From CAJCJE01 sp035948315 (GTDB lineage: Bacteria; Actinomycetota; Actinomycetes; Mycobacteriales; Pseudonocardiaceae), in assembly GCA_035948315.1 (NCBI GenBank), contig DASZJG010000095.1, positions 124,001-188,000 of the forward strand: 64,000 nucleotides of DNA, read 5' to 3'. This document shows positions 15,709 to 24,320 of the stretch, in pieces. The notes below the pieces were generated by a model. The model did not search any database. It saw nothing but the letters and a program-made list of their open reading frames with translations, and had not been told where the DNA came from. Within the stretch, counting starts at the first letter, position 1, and each line of letters begins with the position of its first letter. Made by a program: the position numbers and the translations under genes.

Positions 15709-16143
15709 ATGGGCCGTGATGACCGGGAATACGGGTCGAAACGCCGAAACTTCGGGCGAATCGATCCGTTCTGCCTGTTTGCCGCCGTGCCGCTGGCGGT
15801 CGTAGGGGTCTCGTTGGTCTTTTCGGACGTACCCTGGCTCGCCCCGATCCTGCTCCTTTTCGCCGCTCTCGTCGTGCTGCTCGACTCGTGGCTGCACAGA
15901 CCCGGCAGGCTGATCGATCCGAGAGCCGCCAAGGCGGCGCTGCGCCGCGCCAAGGAGGCCGAAGGGGACCGATCCGACGTCCGCCGGGGTTCGCGCTCCT
16001 ACGACACCGGCGCGCAGTCCCAGGTCCGTTCGCGCACCCGCTCGACCACCAACGGGGCCCGCCAGCCCAACCGCCAACAGCAGCCCCGCCAGCGCCAGGC
16101 CACCCCGTACCGCGAGCCGCAGCGCGGCCGTTCGCGCTACTGA
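15709..16143 (+). CDS. Hypothetical membrane protein with basic disordered tail
   Basis: A 144-residue protein that I do not recognise by name. Two adjacent hydrophobic segments (residues about 22-40, FCLFAAVPLAVVGVSLVF, and about 44-62, APILLLFAALVVLLDSWL) form a hairpin. After RAAKAALRRAKEAEGDRSDVRR a long, highly basic, Gln/Arg-rich tail follows (ARQPNRQQQPRQRQ, EPQRGRSRY end). Such tails often contact nucleic acid or acidic envelope polymers. The ribosome binding site is poor, since the GGGAAGGGG run lies about 17 bases from the ATG. The next gene is a cation/proton antiporter, 40 bases downstream on the same strand. Confidence 0.65.
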   Translation: MGRDDREYGSKRRNFGRIDPFCLFAAVPLAVVGVSLVFSDVPWLAPILLLFAALVVLLDSWLHRPGRLIDPRAAKAALRRAKEAEGDRSDVRRGSRSYDTGAQSQVRSRTRSTTNGARQPNRQQQPRQRQATPYREPQRGRSRY

Positions 16144-16183
16144 TCCGGCAGGTCAGGCAAGCTTTCTTATAAGATCCCGCGCC

Positions 16184-17800
16184 ATGCAGCTGCTGCTCGT
16201 CGTGGTGTGCGCGATCGCGGTGGCCGCCATCGCCCACCGCAAGGGCCTCGACCAGTCCATCGTCGTGGTCGTCCTGGCCTCCGCGGTCTCGTTCATCCCC
16301 GGTCTGCCGCGCTTCGAACTGCAACCCGACCTGATCCTCGGCGTGGTCATCCCGCCGCTGATCTACTCGGCAGCGCTGGACTTCTCGTTCACCAGCTTCG
16401 CCCGCAACCTGCGGCCGATCCTCGCGCTGGGCGTCGGCATGGTGCTGGTGACCACCTTCGCCACCGGCCTGGTCGCCTGGTGGGTGGTGCCCGGCCTGGC
16501 GTTCACGCCCGCGCTCGTGCTCGGCGCGGTGGTCGCGCCACCGGACGCGGTCGCCGCGCTCGCGGTCGGGCGCAGGCTCGGCCTGCCGAAACGGCTGATG
16601 GCCATCCTCACCGGGGAAAGCCTGGTCAACGACGCGACCGCGCTGACCGTGTTCAGCCTGGCCGTCGCCGCGGTCACCGGCGAGCACACGATCTTCAGCA
16701 ACCCGTTCGTGCTGTTCGGCTACGACGTCGTCGGCGGCTGCCTGATCGGCCTGCTGCTCGGCGTCGTCGTGCACTGGATCCGGTTGCGGTTGCGGGACAG
16801 CGGTTTCGAGACCGCGCTCGGCCTCGCCGTGCCGTTCGCCGCCTACCTGCTCGCCGAACAGATCCACGCCTCCGGCGTGCTCGCCGTGGTCATGGCCGGG
16901 TTCTCGTTGGGACACAACAACGCCAGCGTCGGCTTCGAGACCCGGTTGCAGGACCGGCAGGTGTGGCAGAGCCTGGACACGCTGCTGGAGACGTTCGTCT
17001 TCGCCTACATGGGACTGCAGTGCAGATTCATCCTCGCCGAGCTGACCCCGAGCGGCCTGTCCTGGCCGTCCTTTGTGGTCGGTGCGGCGGTGATCCTGTT
17101 GGGGGTGTTGCTGGTCCGTCCGGTGTGGGTGTTCCTGGCCTACGGCCGCGACATGGCGTTGCGCGGCCTGTTGCGCCGGGTCGGGGTGCGCAGGAGCGAG
17201 GGCAAGCACCTGTCCTGGCGCTATCTCACGGTGATCTCCTGGACCGGTATGCGCGGCGTGGTCACGCTCGCCGCGGCCGCCGGTATCCCGTCGTCGTTCC
17301 CGCACCGCGACGTGATCCAGGCGCTCGCGTTCGTGGTCGCCGCCGGCACCCTGCTCGTGCAGGGCCCGACCCTGCCGCCGCTGATCCGCGCCCTGCGCAT
17401 CTCCGCTCCGGAGGAACGCCGCGCCGAGGCCGAATCCGTGCACACCGCGCGGCAGATCATCCGCACCGCGACCGAGAACACGATGACCGAGCTGTTCGCC
17501 AATCCGCCGGAAGGCGTCGACCGGACGCTGCTGAGCAGGTACCAGGAGCGGTTGCGCGCGCTGCTCGACTCGCGCCGATCGACCGACGACGCGGAGCAGG
17601 AGACCGTGGCCGAACAGGCCGGCAGCCCGTTGCGGGAGACCACCAGGACGCTGCGCCGCACCATGCTCGCCGCCCAGCGCCAGGCCCTCATGCAGGCCCG
17701 GGACAAGGGCGAACTCGACGAGGACGTGACCCGCCGCGAACTCGAACGCCTCGACTACGAAGAGGCGGCCGCCTGGTGGAGTTCGACGATCGACGAATAG
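16184..17800 (+). CDS. Na+/H+ antiporter (CPA1 family)
   Basis: A 538-residue monovalent cation/proton antiporter with about 12 membrane helices over residues 1-410. The conserved membrane aspartates appear in VVAPPDAVAALAVGRRL (about residue 125) and GESLVNDATALTVFSLAV (about 150). WTGMRGVVTLAAAAGIP near residue 350 carries the conserved arginine of CPA1 exchangers. The last 120 residues form a charged cytoplasmic tail. It would export Na+ or K+ in exchange for protons in pH and salt homeostasis. Confidence 0.93.
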   Translation: MQLLLVVVCAIAVAAIAHRKGLDQSIVVVVLASAVSFIPGLPRFELQPDLILGVVIPPLIYSAALDFSFTSFARNLRPILALGVGMVLVTTFATGLVAWWVVPGLAFTPALVLGAVVAPPDAVAALAVGRRLGLPKRLMAILTGESLVNDATALTVFSLAVAAVTGEHTIFSNPFVLFGYDVVGGCLIGLLLGVVVHWIRLRLRDSGFETALGLAVPFAAYLLAEQIHASGVLAVVMAGFSLGHNNASVGFETRLQDRQVWQSLDTLLETFVFAYMGLQCRFILAELTPSGLSWPSFVVGAAVILLGVLLVRPVWVFLAYGRDMALRGLLRRVGVRRSEGKHLSWRYLTVISWTGMRGVVTLAAAAGIPSSFPHRDVIQALAFVVAAGTLLVQGPTLPPLIRALRISAPEERRAEAESVHTARQIIRTATENTMTELFANPPEGVDRTLLSRYQERLRALLDSRRSTDDAEQETVAEQAGSPLRETTRTLRRTMLAAQRQALMQARDKGELDEDVTRRELERLDYEEAAAWWSSTIDE

Positions 17801-17810
17801 GGGTAAGAAT

Positions 17811-20066
17811 GTGCGCATGAGCGTTGTCGGAACTCGGGTGGTCCGGATCGAGGACCACAAACTGATCACCTCGGGCGGCGACTACGTCGACGACCTGCGC
17901 GATCCGCTGCTGACCGGCGCTGTGCACGCGATGTTCGTGCGCAGTCCGCTGGCCCACGCCAGGATCAGCGCGATCGACACCTCGGCGGCGCGCGAGCTGA
18001 CCGGCGTCGTCGGCGTGTTCACCGCCGAGGACGTGCCCGGCATGGACGGTCCGCTGGCCGAACCGTGGCTCGCCGTGGACACCGTGCGCTACGTGGGCGA
18101 GCCGGTCGCCTTGGTGCTCACCGAGCAGCGCTACCAGCTCGCGGACGCGGCCGAACTGATCGACATCGACTACGACCCGCTGCCCGCGGTGATCGGCTAC
18201 GAGTCCGCGCTGGCCGGCGAAACCCTGCTGTTCGAGGGCACCGACACCAACGTGTGCGGCACGCAGGGCGAGCCGGAGGCGGTGACCGGCGCGTTCGACG
18301 ACTGCGAGGTCGTGGTCACCGAGACCATCGTCAACCAGCGCGTCGCGCCCGCGCCGCTGGAGGTGCGCGGCGCGTCCTGCGCGTGGGGCCCGGACGGTCG
18401 GCTGACCATGTGGCTGTCCACTCAGAACGCGCAGATCGCCCGCGGCTTCCTGGCCGCGCGGCTCGGCGTCGCCGAGGAGCGGATCCGGGTCATCGCGCCG
18501 GATGTCGGTGGCGGTTTCGGCGCGAAGATCGGTGCCGACCCCGAGGCCGCGGTGCTCGGCTGGGCCGCGCGGGAGGTAGCCAGGCCGGTCCGCTGGATCG
18601 AGTCCCGCAGCGAGAACCTGACCTCGATGACGCACGGCCGGGGCCAGCGGCAGACCATCACCATCGGCGGCAGCAAGGACGGCAGGGTCGGCGCGTACCG
18701 GCTGGACCTGGTGCAGGACGCGGGCGCCTACCCGAGGCTGGCCGCGGAGCTGCTGCCCAGCTTCACCGGGCTGATGTCCACCGGCGTGTACGCGTTCCCG
18801 ACCGTCGAGTTCGCCAGCCGCAGCGTGCTCACCAACACCACTCCGATCGCCGCCTATCGCGGCGCGGGCCGGCCCGAGGCGACCGCGGCCGTCGAGCGCG
18901 CCATGGACCTGTTCGCCGCGCGGATCGGGATGGACCCGGCGGACGTCCGGCGGATCAACTTCATCAGGCCGAACGAGTTTCCGTACCGGACGCCGGGCGG
19001 CGCGAACTACGACAGCGGCGAGTACGAGGAGGCGCTGGACCGCGTGCTGGCTGCCGCCGACTATCCGGCGCTGCGCGCGGAACAGGCGCGGCGCCGCGCC
19101 GAGGGCGACGTGGTCGCGCTGGGTATCGGCGTGTCCACCTATGTCGAGGTCACCGCGAACGGCGGTGGCGGCGAGAGCGGCAAGGTGGTGATCCACCGCG
19201 ACGGCTCGGTCACCGCCTACACCGGCAGTTCCCCGCACGGTCAGGGCCTGGCCAGCACGCTCGCCATGCTGCTGTCCGACCAGCTCGGCGTGCCGATGGG
19301 CAGGATCACCGTCCGGCACGGCGACACCGACGAGATCCCCAGGGCGATCGGCACGTTCGGCTCGCGTTCGCTGCAACAGGGCGGCTCCGCGATCAAGCAG
19401 GCGGCCGACAAGGTCATCGACGCGGCTCGCGAACTGGCCGCGGACCTGTTGGAGGCCAACCCGGACGACCTCGAACTCGACGAGGGACAGTGGCAGGTGC
19501 GCGGCGCACCGTCCGCTGCGGGCGCCACCTGGGCGCAGGTCGCCGAACGCGCCGAGGGCGGCGAACTCTCCGCCGATCTGTGGTTCTCCGATGGCGACGC
19601 GACCTTCCCGTTCGGCGCGCAGTTGGCCGTGGTCGAGGTGGACACCGAGACCGGCAAGGTGGTGCTGCGCCGGATCATCGCGCTGGACGACGCGGGCCCG
19701 ATCATGAACCCGCTGACCTTCGCCGGCCAGCGGCACGGTGGCCTCGCCCAGGGCAGCGCCCAGGCCATGCTGGAAGTGATGGACTACGACGCGGACGGCA
19801 ACCCGACGACCGCGACGCTGGCCGACTACTCCTTCATCACCGCGACCGACCTGCCCGACTTCGAGCTGCTGGAGATGGCGACGCCGACCGACCGCAACCC
19901 GTTGGGGGTCAAGGGCATCGGCGAGGCCGCGACCATCGGCTCGACCCCGGCCGTGCAGAGCGCGGTCGTGGACGCCCTCGCCCATCTCGGCGTGCGGCAC
20001 CTGGACATGCCCACCACACCGATCCGCGTGTGGAATGCGATCAACGCAGCCAAGGAGGTGCGCTGA
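17811..20066 (+). CDS. Molybdenum hydroxylase large subunit (form II CO-dehydrogenase-like)
   Basis: The 751-residue molybdopterin-binding subunit of a xanthine oxidase-type hydroxylase. PDVGGGFGAKIGADPEAAVLGW (about residue 235) and the AYRGAGRPEATAAVERAMD motif (about 345) are visible; KGIGEAATIGSTPAVQSAVVDAL near the C-terminus contains the catalytic glutamate. AYRGAGR marks the so-called form II proteins; true CO oxidisers have AYRCSFR. The substrate may therefore be an aldehyde or N-heterocycle. GTG at 17811 follows AGGGG with good spacing. The two smaller subunits follow directly. Confidence 0.92.
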   Translation: MRMSVVGTRVVRIEDHKLITSGGDYVDDLRDPLLTGAVHAMFVRSPLAHARISAIDTSAARELTGVVGVFTAEDVPGMDGPLAEPWLAVDTVRYVGEPVALVLTEQRYQLADAAELIDIDYDPLPAVIGYESALAGETLLFEGTDTNVCGTQGEPEAVTGAFDDCEVVVTETIVNQRVAPAPLEVRGASCAWGPDGRLTMWLSTQNAQIARGFLAARLGVAEERIRVIAPDVGGGFGAKIGADPEAAVLGWAAREVARPVRWIESRSENLTSMTHGRGQRQTITIGGSKDGRVGAYRLDLVQDAGAYPRLAAELLPSFTGLMSTGVYAFPTVEFASRSVLTNTTPIAAYRGAGRPEATAAVERAMDLFAARIGMDPADVRRINFIRPNEFPYRTPGGANYDSGEYEEALDRVLAAADYPALRAEQARRRAEGDVVALGIGVSTYVEVTANGGGGESGKVVIHRDGSVTAYTGSSPHGQGLASTLAMLLSDQLGVPMGRITVRHGDTDEIPRAIGTFGSRSLQQGGSAIKQAADKVIDAARELAADLLEANPDDLELDEGQWQVRGAPSAAGATWAQVAERAEGGELSADLWFSDGDATFPFGAQLAVVEVDTETGKVVLRRIIALDDAGPIMNPLTFAGQRHGGLAQGSAQAMLEVMDYDADGNPTTATLADYSFITATDLPDFELLEMATPTDRNPLGVKGIGEAATIGSTPAVQSAVVDALAHLGVRHLDMPTTPIRVWNAINAAKEVR

Positions 20067-20067
20067 G

Positions 20068-20541
20068 ATGCGCGTCGGCATCGAGGTGAACGGTAAGCAG
20101 ACCACTGAGGACGTCGAGGACCGCACGCTGCTCGTGCACCACCTGCGAGATGTGCTGGGCCTGACCGCGACCAACGTCGGCTGCGACACGACCTCCTGCG
20201 GCGCGTGCACCGTGCTGCTGGACGGCGAGGCGGTCAAGTCCTGCACGGTGCTGGCCGCGCAGGCGGACGGGCACGCGGTGACCACGTTGGAGGGTCTGAC
20301 CGATCCGGACGGCGGCGACCTGCACCCGATGCAGCGCGCGTTCCGCGAACAGCACGGCCTCCAGTGCGGGTTCTGCACGCCGGGCATGATCATGGCGTCG
20401 GTGTCGCTGTTGCGGGACAACCCGAAGCCGAGCCGGGACGAGGTGCGGCACGCGCTGGAGGGCAACCTCTGCCGCTGTACCGGCTATCACAACATCGTCA
20501 ACGCGGTGATGGACGCGTCCGGCCAGGAGGTGCAGGCGTGA
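20068..20541 (+). CDS. Molybdenum hydroxylase small subunit, 2 x [2Fe-2S]
   Basis: A 157-residue iron-sulfur subunit. The plant-type cluster motif is GCDTTSCGACTVLLDG with a later SCTVLAAQ cysteine. The second cluster uses LQCGFCTPGMIMAS and GNLCRCTGYHNIV. All eight cysteines are present. It would carry electrons from the molybdenum site to the FAD subunit. The ATG at 20068 follows AAGGAGG at 20052, inside the end of the large-subunit gene. Its stop overlaps the FAD-subunit start (GTGA). Confidence 0.94.
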   Translation: MRVGIEVNGKQTTEDVEDRTLLVHHLRDVLGLTATNVGCDTTSCGACTVLLDGEAVKSCTVLAAQADGHAVTTLEGLTDPDGGDLHPMQRAFREQHGLQCGFCTPGMIMASVSLLRDNPKPSRDEVRHALEGNLCRCTGYHNIVNAVMDASGQEVQA

Positions 20542-21371
20542 TCCCGGCCCAGGTCAGCTACGTCCGCGCCACGTCCGTCGAGCAGACGTTGGAGCTGCTC
20601 GCCGAACACGGCGACGACGCGAAGGTGTTGGCGGGCGGGCATTCCCTGCTGCCGCTGATGAAGTTCCGCTTCGCCGCGCCCGAGGTGCTGGTGGACATCG
20701 CGCCGCTGGACGAGTTGCGCTACGTGCGCGAGTCGGGCGAGGAGATCGCGATCGGCGCGCTCACCCGCTACCGCGACCTGCACGCCAACGAGATCCTGCG
20801 CGCGCACGCGCCGTTGCTGGCCGAGGTGGCCGGCGCGATCGGCGATCCGCAGGTGCGCAATCGCGGCACCATCGGCGGTTCGCTCGCGCACGCCGATCCC
20901 GCGGCCGACCTGCCGGCCGCCGCGCTGGCCAGCGACGCGGTGTTCGTGGTGCGCGGACCGGAGGGCGAGCGGGAGATCGCGGCCGAGGACTTCTTTCTCG
21001 GTCCGTTCACCACGCCGTTGGAGCCGGACGAGCTGCTGGTGGAGATCCGGGTGCCGAAGCTGACCGGGGTCGGCTGGGGCTTCGAGAAGTTCAACCGGCG
21101 CGCGATCGACTGGGCCATCGTCGGGGTCACCGCGGTGGGCTCGTCGATCGCGTTGATCAACATGGGCGGTTCGCCGATCCGCGCGCACGCCGCGGAGCAG
21201 GCCCTGGCCGACGGCGCGAGCCCGGCCGAGGCGGGCGCACTGGCCGCCGAGGACACCAACCCGGCGGACGAGCCGCACGCGTCGGCCGACTATCGCCGGC
21301 ACCTGGCTCGGGTGCTGACCACTCGGGCGCTGGCCAAGGTCGCCGGGGAGTGGCCCGCCGGCCTGCACTGA
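20538..21371 (+). CDS. Molybdenum hydroxylase medium subunit, FAD-binding
   Basis: A 277-residue FAD-binding subunit. The two flavin loops are AGGHSLLPLMKFRFAAP (about residue 32) and TIGGSLAHADPAAD (about 109). The C-terminal CO-dehydrogenase flavoprotein domain begins near VGVTAVGSSIALINMGG. The GTG start lies in a GTGA overlap and follows AGGAGGTGCAGGC. The subunit order large-small-medium differs from the usual medium-small-large or small-large-medium orders. A strong hairpin terminator follows the stop. Confidence 0.94.
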   Translation: MIPAQVSYVRATSVEQTLELLAEHGDDAKVLAGGHSLLPLMKFRFAAPEVLVDIAPLDELRYVRESGEEIAIGALTRYRDLHANEILRAHAPLLAEVAGAIGDPQVRNRGTIGGSLAHADPAADLPAAALASDAVFVVRGPEGEREIAAEDFFLGPFTTPLEPDELLVEIRVPKLTGVGWGFEKFNRRAIDWAIVGVTAVGSSIALINMGGSPIRAHAAEQALADGASPAEAGALAAEDTNPADEPHASADYRRHLARVLTTRALAKVAGEWPAGLH

Positions 21372-21386
21372 TCCACTTCGGAGAAG

Positions 21387-21419
21387 CTGCCCCGGGACCG
21401 CGCTTCGGTCCCGGGGCAG
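21387..21419 (+). terminator. Hairpin terminator of the molybdenum hydroxylase operon
   Basis: Perfect 14-base arms (21387-21400 and 21406-21419) with a 5-base loop, starting 16 bases after the last stop. There is no U-tract, as is common for actinomycete terminators. Confidence 0.7.
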
Positions 21420-21448
21420 ACTGGTCTGCTAACGATTGCGGAACGCTC

Positions 21449-21477
21449 TTGACCCTGCGTGAGGCGCTGAGTACCTT
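21449..21477 (+). promoter_or_regulatory. Housekeeping-type promoter before the candidate RNA
   Basis: TTGACC (21449-21454), a 17-base spacer, then TACCTT (21472-21477), matching the TTGAC and TANNNT pattern of vegetative actinomycete promoters. Transcription would begin near 21484, after the terminator of the preceding operon and about 240 bases before the next gene. Confidence 0.55.
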
Positions 21478-21483
21478 TTGTTC

Positions 21484-21680
21484 ATACGAGTAAGGAAGAC
21501 TAGCTAACTAACTTCTCGGATGGACCACGAGTCGGGCTTCGGCGCAGGACGCGATCACCCCGCGAATCCGTGCGGCCGGTCCGGCGGGCGAGTACCTCCA
21601 CGCATAGACGTAGAGGTACTACAGGGAAGGCAGCGCGTCGGGTGCCCCGTGGACAGGTACCCGGCGCGCTGCCGTTTTCC
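21484..21680 (+). ncRNA. Candidate structured non-coding RNA or long attenuator leader
   Basis: About 197 bases between a good promoter and a strong intrinsic terminator, with no convincing gene inside. An ATG frame at 21520 lacks a ribosome binding site, and the 5' part has stops in several frames. Hairpins are visible at CTCG...CGAG just after 21513, at 21591-21620 (AGTACCTC paired with GAGGTACT), and at the terminator 21629-21673. I do not recognise it as tmRNA, SRP RNA, RNase P RNA or a standard riboswitch. It could be a free small RNA or an attenuator for the following regulator/ABC operon. Confidence 0.4.
21629..21678 (+). terminator. Intrinsic terminator of the candidate RNA
   Basis: GGCAGCGCGTCGGGT (21629-21643) pairs with ACCCGGCGCGCTGCC (21659-21673), a 15-pair stem with one T-G wobble, followed by GTTTTCC. 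It lies upstream of the winged-helix regulator gene, so it ends the candidate RNA or attenuates the downstream operon. Confidence 0.7.
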
Positions 21681-21686
21681 TCTGAT

Positions 21687-21703
21687 ACTCTCGTTTCGAG
21701 AGT
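21687..21703. promoter_or_regulatory. Operator-like inverted repeat before the winged-helix regulator
   Basis: ACTCTCG-ttt-CGAGAGT is a perfect inverted repeat 24 bases before the regulator start. A further GAGAGAGAGT follows at the ribosome binding site. TACTCT at 21686-21691 could be a -10 element overlapped by the repeat, which would suit autorepression. Confidence 0.5.
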
Positions 21704-21726
21704 CCTCTTGGAGAGAGAGTTAGCAG

Positions 21727-22551
21727 ATGATCCAGGTTGACGATGTGGTGCACCAGCGGGTGCGACTCGGCGTGCTCGCCCTGCTCAGCCAGCGCGCGCG
21801 CAGCTTCACCGAGCTGCGCGAACTGCTCGATCAGTCCGACGGCGGGCTCGGCCGGCATCTCAAGGTGCTGGGCGAGGCCGGGTTCGTCGAGCTGACCAAG
21901 ACCTTCCAGGACAATCGCCCGCGCACCGACGTCAGGCTCACCGACACCGGCCGCGCCGCGCTGGAAACCGAGGCGAGCGCCCTTGCCGAGCTGATCGGCG
22001 GCATCGACCTCGATGACGTGTTCGCCTTCCCGGCCGGCCTCGGCCGCCGCTTCCAGGCAAGTGCACGGGCGAGCGAGCTGATCCTGAGCGAGACGTTCGC
22101 CCCGTACTACGTCGCCGAACAGTGGCCGCTCGGCCCGGACTTCGCGCTGCCGGACGGGTTCGCGGCCTGGCCGAGCTATCCGGCGCAGCGCGCCACCTTC
22201 CTCAGCCACGGCCTGCTCGGCGCCCACCTGCGCCGCTGGACCACGGTGACGAAACAGGAGTGGATCAACATGCTGCTGCTCGAGTTCGCCGACGACCACG
22301 CGCCCGAGCGGATCATGGCCGGCCTTGCCGAGTCCACTGTGTACGTTCCGGGCCACCTGCCGGTGCGCGCGTACCAGCTCCGCTCGTCCTGCGTGCTCTG
22401 GCTGCGCCGCGGCCCCTTCCTGTGCTGCGTCACCGTCACCGGAGAACCGGACGTCGCGCAGAACCGCGCGAACACCCTCGCCCGCGACCAGTACCGGCTG
22501 CTGCCGCGCAGCGACGCGGAAGAACCGGCCGAACAGGAGGCCCGGCGTTGA
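21727..22551 (+). CDS. Winged-helix (PadR/HTH_27-like) regulator with long C-terminal domain
   Basis: A 274-residue protein. The N-terminal 95 residues are a winged helix: VRLGVLALLSQRARSFTELRELLDQSDGGLGRHLKVLGEAGFVELTKTFQDNRPRTDVRLTDTGR. The remaining 180 residues form an unassigned, mostly helical domain rich in Trp, Arg and Leu, perhaps a ligand sensor. The ATG follows a GGAGAGAGAG run. The gene is translationally coupled (TTGA overlap) to two ABC exporter genes, so it probably controls export of a toxic compound. Its candidate operator is at 21687-21703. Confidence 0.85.
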   Translation: MIQVDDVVHQRVRLGVLALLSQRARSFTELRELLDQSDGGLGRHLKVLGEAGFVELTKTFQDNRPRTDVRLTDTGRAALETEASALAELIGGIDLDDVFAFPAGLGRRFQASARASELILSETFAPYYVAEQWPLGPDFALPDGFAAWPSYPAQRATFLSHGLLGAHLRRWTTVTKQEWINMLLLEFADDHAPERIMAGLAESTVYVPGHLPVRAYQLRSSCVLWLRRGPFLCCVTVTGEPDVAQNRANTLARDQYRLLPRSDAEEPAEQEARR

Positions 22552-24320
22552 AGCGCATGCTGGCCGCGGTCCGGCTCATCCCGACCGCCGGTCGCGGCAT
22601 CACCGTCGCGCTCGCCGTGGCCGCGTTGCTCGCCGGACTTGCCCCGGCCCTCGCCATGCTCGCCTCCGGTTGGCTGGTCGCCGAACTTCTCGCCGCCGTG
22701 CCAGCCGGTTTCGGCTCGCCCGCCGGCCAGCGCGCGGTGCTGGCCGCGATCGCGCTGGCGCTGTTGTTCGTCACGGCGCAGACCGCGACCCGGCTGGCCA
22801 CCGGCCTTGCCACCACGGTCGGCTCGCGGGTCGACGCCAGGCTGCAACGCCGCGCCATCCGCGCGGTCAACGGGCCGACCGGCGTCGCGCACCTCGACGA
22901 TCCGGCGCTGCGCGACGCGCTGTCCCGGGTGACCGGCATCGGCACCGGCCGCTACACGCCCGGCGGTGCCATCGCGGGCCTGGTCACCCGAGCGAGCCAG
23001 GCCGTGCAGACGCTCGCGGCCGTCGTCGTGCTCGGCTTCTTCCACTGGTGGCTCGCACCGCTGGTGCTGGCCGTGAACCTGTGGTGGGGCCGGGAGAGCA
23101 GGCTCGCCTACCTGCGCCAGACCCAGGCCCTGCTCAAGCAGACCACCGTGCTGCGCCGCGCCGACTACCTACGCGACCTCGTACTCACCGCCGCCGCCGC
23201 CAAGGAGATCCGGCTGTTCGGCCTGACCGAGTGGCTGCGCGCCCGGTTCACCGGCGAATGGGATCGCGCCATGCGCACCGTCTGGCAGGCTCGCTCCGGT
23301 CGCGGCGCGATCCTCACCGGCGCCGCGATCACCGTGTGCGCGGTCAACTTCGGCTGCTACGCGTTACTCGGCCTGGCCACGATCAACGGCCAGCTCGGGT
23401 TCGGCGCGCTGGTCGTGTTCGTGCGCGCGGTGCTGCTGGTCGGCACCGTGACCAGCCTCGGCCAGCAGGACTTCCAGATCGAGTACGGCCTCGCCGGCCT
23501 GCCGTCGGTCGACGCGGTGGAAAAGGCCGCGGCCGCCCTGGTGTCGACCGGCTCGCTCGCCCCACCCGCCGAACCGCTCCGGCTCGCCTTCCGCGACGTC
23601 CGCTTCGGCTATCGGGACAAGCCGGTTCTCGACGGCCTCGACCTCACCATCGAACCCGGCACGTCGCTGGCCATCGTCGGCCGCAACGGCTCCGGCAAGA
23701 CCACCCTCATCAAACTGCTCTGCCGTTTCTACGATCCGGACGCCGGTTCGATCACCGCCAACGGCGTCGACCTGCGCAAGCTCGACCCGCGCGCCTGGCA
23801 GCGCGGTATCGCCGCGGTGTTCCAGGACTTCACCCGCTACGAACTGTCCATTCGGGACAACATCGCGCTCGGCCCGCACGACCAGGCGGCACTGGAGCGG
23901 GCAGCCGCCCGCGCCGGCATCGTCGATCACATCAACGCCCTCCCGAACGGCTGGGATACGCCCCTGGTCCGGCAGCGCGCGGGCGGCCTGGACATGTCCG
24001 GCGGCCAGTGGCAGCGCATCGCGCTGGCGCGTGGCCTGCTCGCGGTCGAGGCGGGCGCCCGGGTCCTCATCCTCGACGAGCCGACCGCCAGCCTGGACGT
24101 GCGCGCGGAAGCCGCGTTCTACGAACAGTTCCTGGCCATCACCAAGGACATCACCACAATCGTGATCTCGCACCGGTTCGCCACGGTCCGCCAGGCCGAC
24201 CGCATCTGCGTGCTCGACGAGGGCCGCATCACCGAAACGGGCACGCACACCGAACTCGTCGACGCGGGCGGCCGCTACGCGGAACTGTTCGCCGCCCAGC
24301 GCAGCGGAGCGAGCGCATGA
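22548..24320 (+). CDS. ABC exporter half-transporter (membrane plus ATPase), first of a pair
   Basis: A 590-residue fusion of a six-helix membrane domain (residues about 15-330) and an ATPase. Walker A is GRNGSGKTT, the signature is MSGGQWQRIALARGL, Walker B is VLILDEPTASLD, and the switch histidine is in VISHRFATV; all are intact. TTG at 22548 follows AGGAGG with 7-base spacing and overlaps the regulator stop; ATG at 22557 is the alternative start. It should form a heterodimer with the next gene product and export lipids, peptides or drugs. Confidence 0.93.
   Translation: MKRMLAAVRLIPTAGRGITVALAVAALLAGLAPALAMLASGWLVAELLAAVPAGFGSPAGQRAVLAAIALALLFVTAQTATRLATGLATTVGSRVDARLQRRAIRAVNGPTGVAHLDDPALRDALSRVTGIGTGRYTPGGAIAGLVTRASQAVQTLAAVVVLGFFHWWLAPLVLAVNLWWGRESRLAYLRQTQALLKQTTVLRRADYLRDLVLTAAAAKEIRLFGLTEWLRARFTGEWDRAMRTVWQARSGRGAILTGAAITVCAVNFGCYALLGLATINGQLGFGALVVFVRAVLLVGTVTSLGQQDFQIEYGLAGLPSVDAVEKAAAALVSTGSLAPPAEPLRLAFRDVRFGYRDKPVLDGLDLTIEPGTSLAIVGRNGSGKTTLIKLLCRFYDPDAGSITANGVDLRKLDPRAWQRGIAAVFQDFTRYELSIRDNIALGPHDQAALERAAARAGIVDHINALPNGWDTPLVRQRAGGLDMSGGQWQRIALARGLLAVEAGARVLILDEPTASLDVRAEAAFYEQFLAITKDITTIVISHRFATVRQADRICVLDEGRITETGTHTELVDAGGRYAELFAAQRSGASA

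Noticed and set aside
15515..17869. Long leftward open frame antisense to the Na+/H+ antiporter
   Set aside because: Rich in His, Gln, Arg and Asp without motifs, while the antiporter on the other strand is clear.
17688..20465. 925-codon leftward frame antisense to the molybdenum hydroxylase genes
   Set aside because: The opposite strand encodes a complete, motif-bearing hydroxylase; the antisense frame is an artefact of codon bias.
17811..21371. Annotation as true carbon monoxide dehydrogenase
   Set aside because: The active-site loop is AYRGAGR, not AYRCSFR, so CO oxidation is not supported.
21520..21723. 67-codon frame inside the candidate RNA and the regulator leader
   Set aside because: No ribosome binding site, it runs through the terminator hairpin and the operator, and it has no protein-like features.
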